From the NCBI GenBank assembly GCA_965247525.1, contig OZ252015.1:248001-312000 (forward strand): a stretch of 64,000 bases of DNA, written 5' to 3'. Both the position numbers and the translations under genes were made by a program. Position 1 is the first letter of the stretch, and each line of letters opens with the position of its first letter. Origin of the DNA: JAZKID01 sp965247525 (lineage in GTDB: Bacteria; Pseudomonadota; Alphaproteobacteria; Rhizobiales; UBA4765). The notes beneath the pieces are model-generated. The model made no database searches and was not told the DNA's origin. It saw only the letters and a program-made list of their open reading frames with translations. Positions 1 to 7,255 of this stretch are shown here, one piece after another.

Positions 1-1
1 C

Positions 2-739
2 CCCCGTAGCATAGATCCCAAGGCGTTTGATATCTGGAGTAAGGTCGCTGAAGACAGTGTCGGAAAAAATGTGCCATTGCTCGTCCAGGGGCGTTATTTT
101 GCCGACGAGAAAAAAGATCAAGTTTTTAATATTATCAGCGGATCGCTGGAAAATCACCCATATGAGACTGGCTTTGGTCATACATCTATTAAGTCGTCAG
201 CTATTGCAAAACCTTATCTTGAGAAGGAAAGATTTTACAATCATCTTTGCTTAGATAAAACTTTTGAAGGTGCACATCTTTCTAACGATCACTGGCAAGT
301 TGCAAAACTTAATTTCGATTTTGCAAAAAAATATAATAAATTGATATTTACAGGAGAAAGAAACAGCGGCTACCCTGAATTTGTAACCACAAGCGTGAAA
401 GGTGAAATTGAACAGCTTGAGAAACCCCTTTCAAAATTTATGTCTGTTATAAAAACGTCCAATTTACATAATAAATCTAAAACTTCTCTTGAGTTTAAGG
501 GCTTTTATCGTGCTGGTTCGCTTATGTTTGCAAAATTGGATAAAACCGAACAATTTGAACTTCAAACGAAAACACTATCAAATTTCATTCTGCGCATGTG
601 CCTTGAACCACACGAAGTTAAATTTTTGAAAACTGTAAAAGCCCATAGTGGCACAATCATGCTGGGCGCTGTGGCTCTAACCTCTGGCATTGCGCTGTGG
701 AAAGTTTTGCAACCCAAACCGCAACCATCTATCGCGTAA
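2..739 (+). CDS. Hypothetical protein with C-terminal membrane anchor, 5' end outside window
   Basis: I do not recognise this protein. The reading frame is open from base 2, so the GTG at 71 is probably internal and the true start lies upstream of the window. About 245 residues are visible. The body is lysine- and asparagine-rich and looks soluble. Near the C-terminus there is one hydrophobic stretch (about GTIMLGAVALTSGIALW) followed by a short polar tail, as in a tail-anchored or single-pass membrane protein. Codon use is strongly AT-rich (many AAA, AAT, TTT) compared with the housekeeping genes that follow, like the accessory genes near 61-64 kb. It ends 6 bp from the convergent ftsB-like gene. 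Function unknown; an acquired gene is my inference. Confidence 0.7.
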   Translation, partial: PRSIDPKAFDIWSKVAEDSVGKNVPLLVQGRYFADEKKDQVFNIISGSLENHPYETGFGHTSIKSSAIAKPYLEKERFYNHLCLDKTFEGAHLSNDHWQVAKLNFDFAKKYNKLIFTGERNSGYPEFVTTSVKGEIEQLEKPLSKFMSVIKTSNLHNKSKTSLEFKGFYRAGSLMFAKLDKTEQFELQTKTLSNFILRMCLEPHEVKFLKTVKAHSGTIMLGAVALTSGIALWKVLQPKPQPSIA

Positions 740-745
740 AACTGA

Positions 746-1057
746 CTATCGCTGCATAATCACAACATCGCGCGGGTGCGCCATGTTCAACGTGTCACGC
801 ACACGTTCTTCCAGCATGTCGGGGTCGATACGGTCGGCGCTGAGAAGCGCGATGTGATGCTCTAAATCCTGCCTCTGGGTCGTCAATCCGGCAAGTTCTG
901 TTTTTAACGTCTCAACGCGGGCAATATAGGCTTTTTCAGCAAAGATACCATGCTGGCCATGAAAGGCGTGATAGCTGAAATAGCCCACACTGGCGCATGT
1001 CAGCGCGGCGATCGTCAGCCGCCGTTTTAGCTTTGCCCTTTGTAGCCTGAAACCCAT
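746..1057 (-). CDS. FtsB/DivIC-like septum formation initiator
   Basis: This 103-residue protein has the FtsB/DivIC layout: a short basic N-terminus, one membrane segment (residues about 13-30, around LTIAALTCASVGYFSYHAF), then a periplasmic heptad-like stretch rich in Leu and Glu that should form a coiled coil, and a short C-terminal region. In the family, FtsB bridges FtsL and FtsQ in the divisome at the inner membrane. It lies directly downstream of eno on the same strand (37 bp gap), a classic position for this gene in proteobacteria. The family assignment rests on topology, size and context more than on a sharp motif. Confidence 0.75.
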   Translation of the reverse strand: MGFRLQRAKLKRRLTIAALTCASVGYFSYHAFHGQHGIFAEKAYIARVETLKTELAGLTTQRQDLEHHIALLSADRIDPDMLEERVRDTLNMAHPRDVVIMQR

Positions 1058-1094
1058 GGCCCGATGTTCGCGGAAAATGGTTCATAAAGCTTTA

Positions 1095-2411
1095 TCAGGC
1101 CGCGGCAACTTTCGAAGAACGTGGCGCCGCCCCGCCATTTTTCAAAACTTTGGCGCCGGCATATTGCGCACTGTCGCCAAGCTGCTCTTCAATTCGCAGC
1201 AACTGATTGTATTTTGCCAACCGGTCTGAACGGGCCAGCGACCCGGTTTTGATCTGGCCGCAATTTGTTGCCACCGCCAGGTCGGCAATGGTGGTGTCTT
1301 CGGTCTCACCGGAGCGGTGCGACATCACGGCACGGAAACCGGCCTTGTGCGCCATCTCAATAGCGGCCAGCGTTTCCGTCAGCGTGCCGATCTGGTTGAC
1401 CTTGATCAGGATGGCATTGGCAAGTTTGTCGGTAATGCCCATCTGCAGCCGTTCTGTGTTGGTGACGAACAGATCGTCGCCGACCAGCTGCACATTCTCA
1501 CCGATCTGGCGCATGGCTTCGGCCCAACCGGCAAAATCGTCTTCCGCCATACCGTCTTCAATCGATATGATGGGATAGGCTTTGGAGAGTTTTGCAAGAT
1601 AGCTGGCCTGCTCAATGCTCGATAGGGTTTGTCCCGTTCCTTCATAGACATAGCTGCCGTTCTTAAAGAATTCTGTCGCCGCAGGATCGAGCGCGATAAA
1701 AATATCGCTTCCTGTTTTCAGTCCGGCTTTCTCGACAGAACTCATAATCAGATCAAGCGCTTCTTCGGCTGTCTTCAAGTCAGGAGCAAAGCCGCCCTCA
1801 TCACCGACATTGGTGTTCATGCCTTTGGATTTCAGGTGGCTTTTCAGCGTGTGGAAAATTTCAGCGCCCCAGCGCAGGCCTTCGCGAAAGCTTGGCGCCC
1901 CGACAGGCATGATCATGAATTCCTGAAAGTCGATCGGGTTGTCGGCGTGCTGGCCGCCGTTGAGAATGTTCATCATCGGCACCGGCAACAGCCTTGCCGC
2001 CGCGCCGCCGACATAACGGTAAAGCGGCAGGTCGGCGCTTTGGGCGGCGGCTTTCGCAACAGCCAATGAAACACCAAGCAAGGCGTTGGCACCAAGACGG
2101 CTTTTGGCAGGTGTTCCATCGAGAGCGATCAGCGTTTGGTCGATTTCGGTCTGGTTTTCAGCCTCTAAACCTGTGATTTTATCAAAAATTTCGCTCTGAA
2201 CCGCCAAAATGGCTTTTTGCACGCCCTTGCCCAGATAGCGGGTTTTATCGCCATCGCGCAGTTCCACCGCCTCATGCGCGCCAGTCGATGCACCCGATGG
2301 CACGGCCGCGCGGCCAAACGACCCGTCTTCCAGATGGACATCCACCTCGACCGTCGGATTGCCGCGGCTGTCCAGAATTTCACGGGCAAGAATGTCGATG
2401 ATGGCGGTCAT
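1095..2411 (-). CDS. eno: Enolase
   Basis: Phosphopyruvate hydratase interconverts 2-phosphoglycerate and phosphoenolpyruvate in glycolysis and gluconeogenesis, and is cytoplasmic. The 438-residue length is normal. Visible signatures are the substrate loop VPSGASTGAHEA near residue 40, the metal-binding regions around VGDEGGFAP and SIEDGMAEDD, and the C-terminal signature SHRSGETEDTTIADLAVA. It starts with ATG at 2411. The ftsB-like gene follows and may share its transcript. The 112 bp between eno and the divergent queF must hold promoters for both, but I could not identify a convincing one. Confidence 0.98.
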   Translation of the reverse strand: MTAIIDILAREILDSRGNPTVEVDVHLEDGSFGRAAVPSGASTGAHEAVELRDGDKTRYLGKGVQKAILAVQSEIFDKITGLEAENQTEIDQTLIALDGTPAKSRLGANALLGVSLAVAKAAAQSADLPLYRYVGGAAARLLPVPMMNILNGGQHADNPIDFQEFMIMPVGAPSFREGLRWGAEIFHTLKSHLKSKGMNTNVGDEGGFAPDLKTAEEALDLIMSSVEKAGLKTGSDIFIALDPAATEFFKNGSYVYEGTGQTLSSIEQASYLAKLSKAYPIISIEDGMAEDDFAGWAEAMRQIGENVQLVGDDLFVTNTERLQMGITDKLANAILIKVNQIGTLTETLAAIEMAHKAGFRAVMSHRSGETEDTTIADLAVATNCGQIKTGSLARSDRLAKYNQLLRIEEQLGDSAQYAGAKVLKNGGAAPRSSKVAAA

Positions 2412-2523
2412 GCAAAGTCCTAAAGATGGATGTGGCCGATACCTGTTGTATCCGCTGGTCTTTTGTTACTAGAACAGGCGACAGCCAACACCAAGTGGCC
2501 GGACGACATTTTTAGGGCTTAAA

Positions 2524-2973
2524 ATGGCAAAGCAAACAACAAAACTCGGGCAAAACAGCCCCATTCCGACGTCATCGAGTGAAGACACGCTGGAGCGCGT
2601 GCCCAACCCGCACAGCGACACCGATTATATTGCCCGTTTTACATGCCCTGAATTTACGGCGCTCTGCCCGGTGACGGGCCAGCCGGATTTTGCCCATATC
2701 GTCATCGATTATGTGCCGGACAAATGGCTGGTGGAGTCAAAATCGCTGAAATTGTTTCTTTTCAGCTTTCGCAATGAAGGCCATTTTCATGAAGATTGCA
2801 CCGTTACAATCGGCAAAAAGACAACCGCTTTGATCAAACCGCGTTATTTGCGCATTGGCGGCTACTGGTTTCCGCGCGGCGGTATCCCGATCGACGTGTT
2901 TTGGCAAACCGGTAAATTGCCAAAAGACATTTGGCTGCCCGAGCAGGGCATTGCCAGTTACCGTCCACGTTAG
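2524..2973 (+). CDS. queF: NADPH-dependent 7-cyano-7-deazaguanine reductase
   Basis: QueF reduces preQ0 to preQ1 in the synthesis of queuosine, the modified base at the wobble position of GUN anticodons. At 149 residues it is a short, unimodular (type I) enzyme. The catalytic cysteine is Cys48 in CPVTGQPDF, with the conserved Asp55 just after it. The family motif ESKSLKLFLFSFRNE is intact, followed by the conserved His-Glu region (EGHFHEDC). It is divergent from eno and convergent with the Inh-like gene (12 bp between stops). I looked for a preQ1 riboswitch in 2412-2523 and found no convincing structure. Confidence 0.95.
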   Translation: MAKQTTKLGQNSPIPTSSSEDTLERVPNPHSDTDYIARFTCPEFTALCPVTGQPDFAHIVIDYVPDKWLVESKSLKLFLFSFRNEGHFHEDCTVTIGKKTTALIKPRYLRIGGYWFPRGGIPIDVFWQTGKLPKDIWLPEQGIASYRPR

Positions 2974-2985
2974 AGCTGCAAAAAA

Positions 2986-3396
2986 TCAGCGCTTGTTGAG
3001 CTGGTCCATGTCTTTGACGTCCGCATCATCGCCAAAAGCAACATAGTTGTCGTCAGGTGTTGTGAAACGAACGCGTGTGTGGCGCTCGGCGTCGACAAAA
3101 TCGATGGCCCAGCCCTCACCAAGCCGCCACGCCGTAATGTTGGCCATGATTGGAAATGCTTTACTGCAATTTTTATCAATGTTGATCTGCATGCCGCCAA
3201 TCGTTTCGTCTTTCAGCAGTGTGAACTTGCAGCGCTTGGTGCCTTTGTCATTGCGGATTTCCCATTTGCCAAACATGTCATCGGCCATCGCCTTGTCGAC
3301 GCTGGTCAAATCAAGCGCCGGTGTTGGCACAAAATCGTAAGCCCATGCCGGCGTTACAAAAACAACAATTAAAAAAAGACAGATCAATCTATTCAA
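2986..3396 (-). CDS. Secreted Inh/AprI-type protease inhibitor candidate
   Basis: A 136-residue protein with a signal peptide (NRLICLFLIVVFVTPAWA, likely cut after WAYD or WA). The mature part fits the Inh family (AprI, and Omp19 of Brucella): a GKWEI opening, two cysteines that could form the family disulfide (RCKFTLL and DKNCS), and a closing W-x-G-x-G-W-A-I-D-F...RVRF strand pattern. These are periplasmic or surface beta-barrel inhibitors of metallo- and other proteases. The start is TTG at 3396, overlapping the end of kdsA by 8 bp, with GGGAG as ribosome-binding site; no in-frame ATG precedes the signal peptide. The overlap implies co-translation with kdsA. Family call is from pattern memory, moderately sure. 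Confidence 0.6.
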   Translation of the reverse strand: MNRLICLFLIVVFVTPAWAYDFVPTPALDLTSVDKAMADDMFGKWEIRNDKGTKRCKFTLLKDETIGGMQINIDKNCSKAFPIMANITAWRLGEGWAIDFVDAERHTRVRFTTPDDNYVAFGDDADVKDMDQLNKR

Positions 3397-4240
3397 GGGT
3401 CACTCTCCCGGCTGTTTTGGCCAATGCGTCATAGTCTTTCAGTTCTTGCAGCAGTTCTGCCATGCGGTTCAGCGGGATCTGGTTCGGCCCATCTGAAATG
3501 GCACTGTCGGGATCGGGATGTGTTTCCATGAACAGACCCGCAATGCCTGCGCTCAGTGCGGCGCGCGCAAGCACCGGAATAAAGCGGCGCTCGCCGCCTG
3601 TCGACGCGCCCTGCCCGCCCGGCTGCTGCACACTGTGTGTCGCATCGAAAATAACCGGTGCACCGATTTCCGACAGGATCGGCAATGCGCGCATGTCGGT
3701 GACAAGCGTGTTGTAACCAAACGATACGCCGCGCTCAGTCACAAGCACATTCGAATTTCCACCTGAGACAATTTTTTTGACGACGTTTTTCATGTCCCAA
3801 GGCGCAAGAAACTGGCCTTTTTTAACATTGACAGTTTTACCGGTCTTGGCTGCGGCCAGAAGCAGGTCTGTCTGCCGGCATAAAAAGGCCGGAATTTGCA
3901 GCATGTCGACCGCGCTGGCCACGGGCGCGCAATGCGCTGGCTCGTGAACGTCTGTGACGACAGGCAATCCATAGATCGCTTTAATTTCAGCAAAAACGGG
4001 AAGCGCGAATGTCAGGCCGCTTCCGCGCGAAGCAGTGCCTGATGTGCGGTTGGCCTTGTCGTAGGATGCCTTGAACACCAAACCAATATTGAGCTTAGCG
4101 CAGATTTCTTTCAGCGCATGAGCAATTTCAAGCGCCTGTGTGCGGCTTTCCAATGCACATGGCCCCGCAATCAGGCTGAAGGGTTTGTCTTGCGCAAAAG
4201 CGACATTGCCGCATTCAACTGTGGCGTTCGGTTCGCGCAT
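3389..4240 (-). CDS. kdsA: 3-deoxy-8-phosphooctulonate synthase (metal-dependent type)
   Basis: KdsA condenses arabinose 5-phosphate and phosphoenolpyruvate to Kdo-8-phosphate, the committed step of the inner-core sugar of lipopolysaccharide. At 283 residues it is of normal length. Visible family regions are SLIAGPCALES (residues about 22-32), KASYDKANRTS, and the C-terminal GANQ-like segment. Cys28 in AGPC occupies the position that is Cys in metal-dependent enzymes such as Aquifex and Asn in the E. coli enzyme, so I infer the metal-dependent class. Its ATG overlaps the pyrG stop by one base (TAATG), so it is translationally coupled to pyrG. Confidence 0.96.
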   Translation of the reverse strand: MREPNATVECGNVAFAQDKPFSLIAGPCALESRTQALEIAHALKEICAKLNIGLVFKASYDKANRTSGTASRGSGLTFALPVFAEIKAIYGLPVVTDVHEPAHCAPVASAVDMLQIPAFLCRQTDLLLAAAKTGKTVNVKKGQFLAPWDMKNVVKKIVSGGNSNVLVTERGVSFGYNTLVTDMRALPILSEIGAPVIFDATHSVQQPGGQGASTGGERRFIPVLARAALSAGIAGLFMETHPDPDSAISDGPNQIPLNRMAELLQELKDYDALAKTAGRVTLE

Positions 4241-5865
4241 TACACCAACCTGCTTTGCTCTAAGGCCGCCGCGATGAATGATGTAAAAAGCGGGTGCGGC
4301 TCAAAGGGGCGAGATTTCAGTTCGGGGTGGTATTGCACACCGATAAACCACGGATGGTCCGGATATTCGATCGTTTCCGGCAGCAACCCGTCCGGCGACA
4401 TGCCGGCAAAACTTAAGCCCTTGTCTTCGAGCTGCGCCATGTAAGCGCGGTTGACCTCATAGCGATGGCGATGGCGCTCGCTGATTGTCTGTGAGCCATA
4501 AGCTTCGGCAATCTTGCTGTTTTTCTTCAAGGTCGCCGCATAAGCGCCAAGGCGCATGGTTCCGCCAAGATCGCTTGTCAGACCACGCTGTTCAAGCTCG
4601 TTGCCTTTCATCCATTCGGTCATCAGGCCGACAAGAGGCGTGCAATTTGGGTCGAGTTCTGTCGAGTTTGCGTTTTCAATTCCTGCAAGATTGCGCGCCG
4701 CTTCAACGACTGCCATCTGCATGCCAAAACAAATACCGAAATACGGCACCTTCTTTTCGCGGGCAAATGTGACAGCGGCAATTTTGCCCTCTGCGCCGCG
4801 CGCCCCAAACGCGCCGGGCACAAGAATACCGTCGACATTTTCGAGATAGGCGGTCGGGTCTTCTTTCTCGAAGATTTCAGATTCAATCCATTCAATATTC
4901 ACGCGCACGCGGTTGGCCATGCCGCCATGCACCAGCGCTTCATTGAGAGATTTATACGCGTCCTTGAGGCCGGTATATTTACCCACGATCGCAATGGTCA
5001 CATCGCCTTCTGGCTCATGCGTGCGTGATGAAATATCATCCCATCGCGACATATCGGGCGGCGATGATTCAATTCCAAAAATACGCAAGACTTCATCATC
5101 CAGCCCGGCATTGCGGTATTGGGCCGGCACGTCATAAATCGATTTTGCATCGAGCGCATCGATGACCGACGTGTCGCGCACATTGCAAAACAAAGCGAGT
5201 TTGCGTTTTTCTTCTGGCGGAATCGGCCGGTCAGCACGGCAAAGAAGAATATCGGGCTGAATACCGATGGAGCGCAATTCTTTCACCGAATGCTGCGTTG
5301 GTTTTGTTTTGAGCTCACCTGCGGCTGCCACATAGGGAAGCAGGGTCACGTGAACATAAAGGCAGTTGCCGCGTGGCTGCTCACGGCCAAACTGGCGGAT
5401 GGCTTCAAAAAAGGGCTGCGCTTCGATATCGCCGACCGTGCCGCCAATTTCGCACAGAACAAAGTCAAAGCCGTCATTGCCATCGCCAATAAAGGCTTTG
5501 ATAGCGTCAGTGACATGCGGAATGACCTGAATGGTCGCGCCGAGATAATCGCCGCGCCGCTCCTTTGCAATGATGTCGCGGTAAATGCGCCCCGTCGTGA
5601 TGTTGTCTTTTTTGTTGGCGGGCTGGCCGGTGAAACGCTCATAGTGGCCAAGGTCGAGATCGGTTTCTGCTCCATCATCCGTCACAAAGACTTCGCCATG
5701 CTGATAAGGCGACATCGTGCCGGGATCGACGTTGAGATAGGGGTCGAGTTTGCGAAGGCGCACGGAGTAGCCGCGTGCTTGCAAAAGCGCACCAAGCGCT
5801 GCGGAGGCGAGACCTTTACCTAATGAGGAGACCACGCCGCCGGTGATGAAAATATACCGGGTCAT
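4240..5865 (-). CDS. pyrG: CTP synthase
   Basis: PyrG aminates UTP to CTP using glutamine and ATP. The 541-residue chain has the N-terminal synthetase domain (start MTRYIFITGGVVSSLGKG with its P-loop) and a C-terminal class I glutamine amidotransferase domain. The amidotransferase nucleophile is in GICFGMQMAV, and the His/Glu pair is in VQYHPELKSRP. Its place between secG and kdsA matches other alphaproteobacteria, where CTP supply is also needed for CMP-Kdo and CDP-diacylglycerol. The 71 bp gap from secG contains the short palindrome TCTGGCCAGA but no T-run, so I do not call a terminator. Confidence 0.98.
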   Translation of the reverse strand: MTRYIFITGGVVSSLGKGLASAALGALLQARGYSVRLRKLDPYLNVDPGTMSPYQHGEVFVTDDGAETDLDLGHYERFTGQPANKKDNITTGRIYRDIIAKERRGDYLGATIQVIPHVTDAIKAFIGDGNDGFDFVLCEIGGTVGDIEAQPFFEAIRQFGREQPRGNCLYVHVTLLPYVAAAGELKTKPTQHSVKELRSIGIQPDILLCRADRPIPPEEKRKLALFCNVRDTSVIDALDAKSIYDVPAQYRNAGLDDEVLRIFGIESSPPDMSRWDDISSRTHEPEGDVTIAIVGKYTGLKDAYKSLNEALVHGGMANRVRVNIEWIESEIFEKEDPTAYLENVDGILVPGAFGARGAEGKIAAVTFAREKKVPYFGICFGMQMAVVEAARNLAGIENANSTELDPNCTPLVGLMTEWMKGNELEQRGLTSDLGGTMRLGAYAATLKKNSKIAEAYGSQTISERHRHRYEVNRAYMAQLEDKGLSFAGMSPDGLLPETIEYPDHPWFIGVQYHPELKSRPFEPHPLFTSFIAAALEQSRLV

Positions 5866-5936
5866 GGGATTTGAGAAGTATCAAAGCATCTCTTGTCTGG
5901 CCAGAACAAAATGATGCTGTCCCGCAAAATGACGGC

Positions 5937-6341
5937 TTATTGCGAAATCGGTGCTTTTGGCGTGGCCGGTGGCGGCGATGCTGGCTGCAATGGCGCTGTC
6001 TGCTGCTGCGCTGGCGTTGTCGTGACCGAGGAGGGCGGAAGCTGGTCGAGAATGCCGTTCTGCTTTGCGGGCGCATTATCATTAATGGTCGGCGCCGCAT
6101 CAAAAATTGATTTTGGCCCCGTGGATGGTGTCGCAAGGATCGCAAGCAACATGGATGTCGCAAAAAACAGGCCGGCCAGAATTGCTGTCGTGCGCGTGAG
6201 AACGTTTGTCTTGCCGCGCGATGTCATAAAGCCGCCGCCCTGCCCCATGCCAAGCCCGCCGCCTTCGGAGCGCTGCAACAGCACAATGCCGATGAGGCCG
6301 AGAACGACAAGAAGGTGGACGATGATCAATGCTTCGGACAT
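5937..6341 (-). CDS. secG: Preprotein translocase subunit SecG
   Basis: SecG is the small auxiliary subunit of the SecYEG channel. The 134-residue protein shows the family architecture: N-terminal membrane helix (LIIVHLLVVLGLIGIVLLQ), the conserved cytoplasmic loop QRSEGGGLGMGQGGGFM, and a second helix (AILAGLFFATSMLLAIL). The C-terminal tail of about 55 residues is rich in Pro, Ala and Gln, a low-complexity extension common in alphaproteobacterial SecG. It lies between tpiA and pyrG on the same strand. Confidence 0.93.
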   Translation of the reverse strand: MSEALIIVHLLVVLGLIGIVLLQRSEGGGLGMGQGGGFMTSRGKTNVLTRTTAILAGLFFATSMLLAILATPSTGPKSIFDAAPTINDNAPAKQNGILDQLPPSSVTTTPAQQQTAPLQPASPPPATPKAPISQ

Positions 6342-6388
6342 GCAACCTCAGAGTGAATGACGTGCTGTAAATGATATTGGATTTTGTT

Positions 6389-7153
6389 TCAACTACCCAA
6401 TTTAGCCGCAGCCATCACAATCGGCAAAAACGCGGCTGCTTTCAGGCTTGCACCGCCCACAAGTGCGCCATCAACATGCGGCACTGCAAAAATCTCTGCC
6501 GCATTCGAGGCTTTGACAGAGCCGCCGTATAAAACGCGAATGGCGGCATGCCCAGGGTGTTTGACATGCAGCCATTGGTGGATGAACAGATGCATTTGCG
6601 TGATGTCGGCAATTGACGCCACCTTGCCAGTGCCAATCGCCCAGACCGGCTCATAGGCCAACACCAGCGCGGCATTGCCGTCTGGAAGAGAGCCCGCCAG
6701 TTGCTCTTCAACAACCTCCATGGCTTCGCCTGTCTCGCGCTGTTTTAGGGTTTCGCCGACACAGATGATGGGAATAAGCCCCGCAGCAACTGCTGCATCA
6801 GCTTTCAGGGCGATGTGGGCATTGTTTTCATGGTGATAGGTGCGCCGTTCTGAATGGCCAAGAATGACAAATGTTGCACCTGCATCCCGCAACATTTCAG
6901 CCGAGACATCGCCCGTATAAGCGCCTTTTTCAAGTTCATGGCAGTCTTGGCCGCCCAGAAGCAAAGACGTGCCGTTCAGCGCGCGTGCAGCATCGGACAA
7001 AAGGGTCGCGGGCGGGCAGACGAGCACATCGACGCCGCGAACGTCTGCCGCTGCAATGGCTTGCAATTCACCAAGGTCCGCCGAAATCCCGTTCATTTTC
7101 CAATTGCCAGCAATTAAAGGCTTTTTGCGGGGCTTTGTGGCAGAACTGTTCAT
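6389..7153 (-). CDS. tpiA: Triose-phosphate isomerase
   Basis: TpiA interconverts dihydroxyacetone phosphate and glyceraldehyde 3-phosphate. The 254-residue enzyme contains the substrate-binding AGNWKMNG (residues 15-22), the His-containing GHSERR, the catalytic-glutamate signature AYEPVWAIGTG, and the phosphate-binding YGGSVK and GGASL loops. I place the start at the ATG at 7153, which has a GAGGA ribosome-binding site; a longer frame reaching 7195 adds residues with no counterpart in the family. It is divergent from the ppiD-trp operon. Confidence 0.97.
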   Translation of the reverse strand: MNSSATKPRKKPLIAGNWKMNGISADLGELQAIAAADVRGVDVLVCPPATLLSDAARALNGTSLLLGGQDCHELEKGAYTGDVSAEMLRDAGATFVILGHSERRTYHHENNAHIALKADAAVAAGLIPIICVGETLKQRETGEAMEVVEEQLAGSLPDGNAALVLAYEPVWAIGTGKVASIADITQMHLFIHQWLHVKHPGHAAIRVLYGGSVKASNAAEIFAVPHVDGALVGGASLKAAAFLPIVMAAAKLGS

Positions 7154-7255
7154 CTTATCCTCATTGCGGCGTCCCGCGTTATATTGAAGGGTCAACTTGC
7201 GCCCGATGGCGCGATTTTGCTATGCGGGATGAACTACATAGCCTTAAAGGGTCAC

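Noticed and set aside
1058..1082. GTTC...GTTC pair near the ftsB-like gene, checked as an SOS box
   Set aside because: The spacing between the half-sites is 10 bases, not the 7 required for alphaproteobacterial LexA.
2412..2523. preQ1 riboswitch before queF
   Set aside because: No convincing pseudoknot or conserved aptamer sequence could be recognised in the 112-bp gap.
5119..5823. 234-codon plus-strand frame opposite pyrG
   Set aside because: Entirely within pyrG, which has clear motifs over the same bases.
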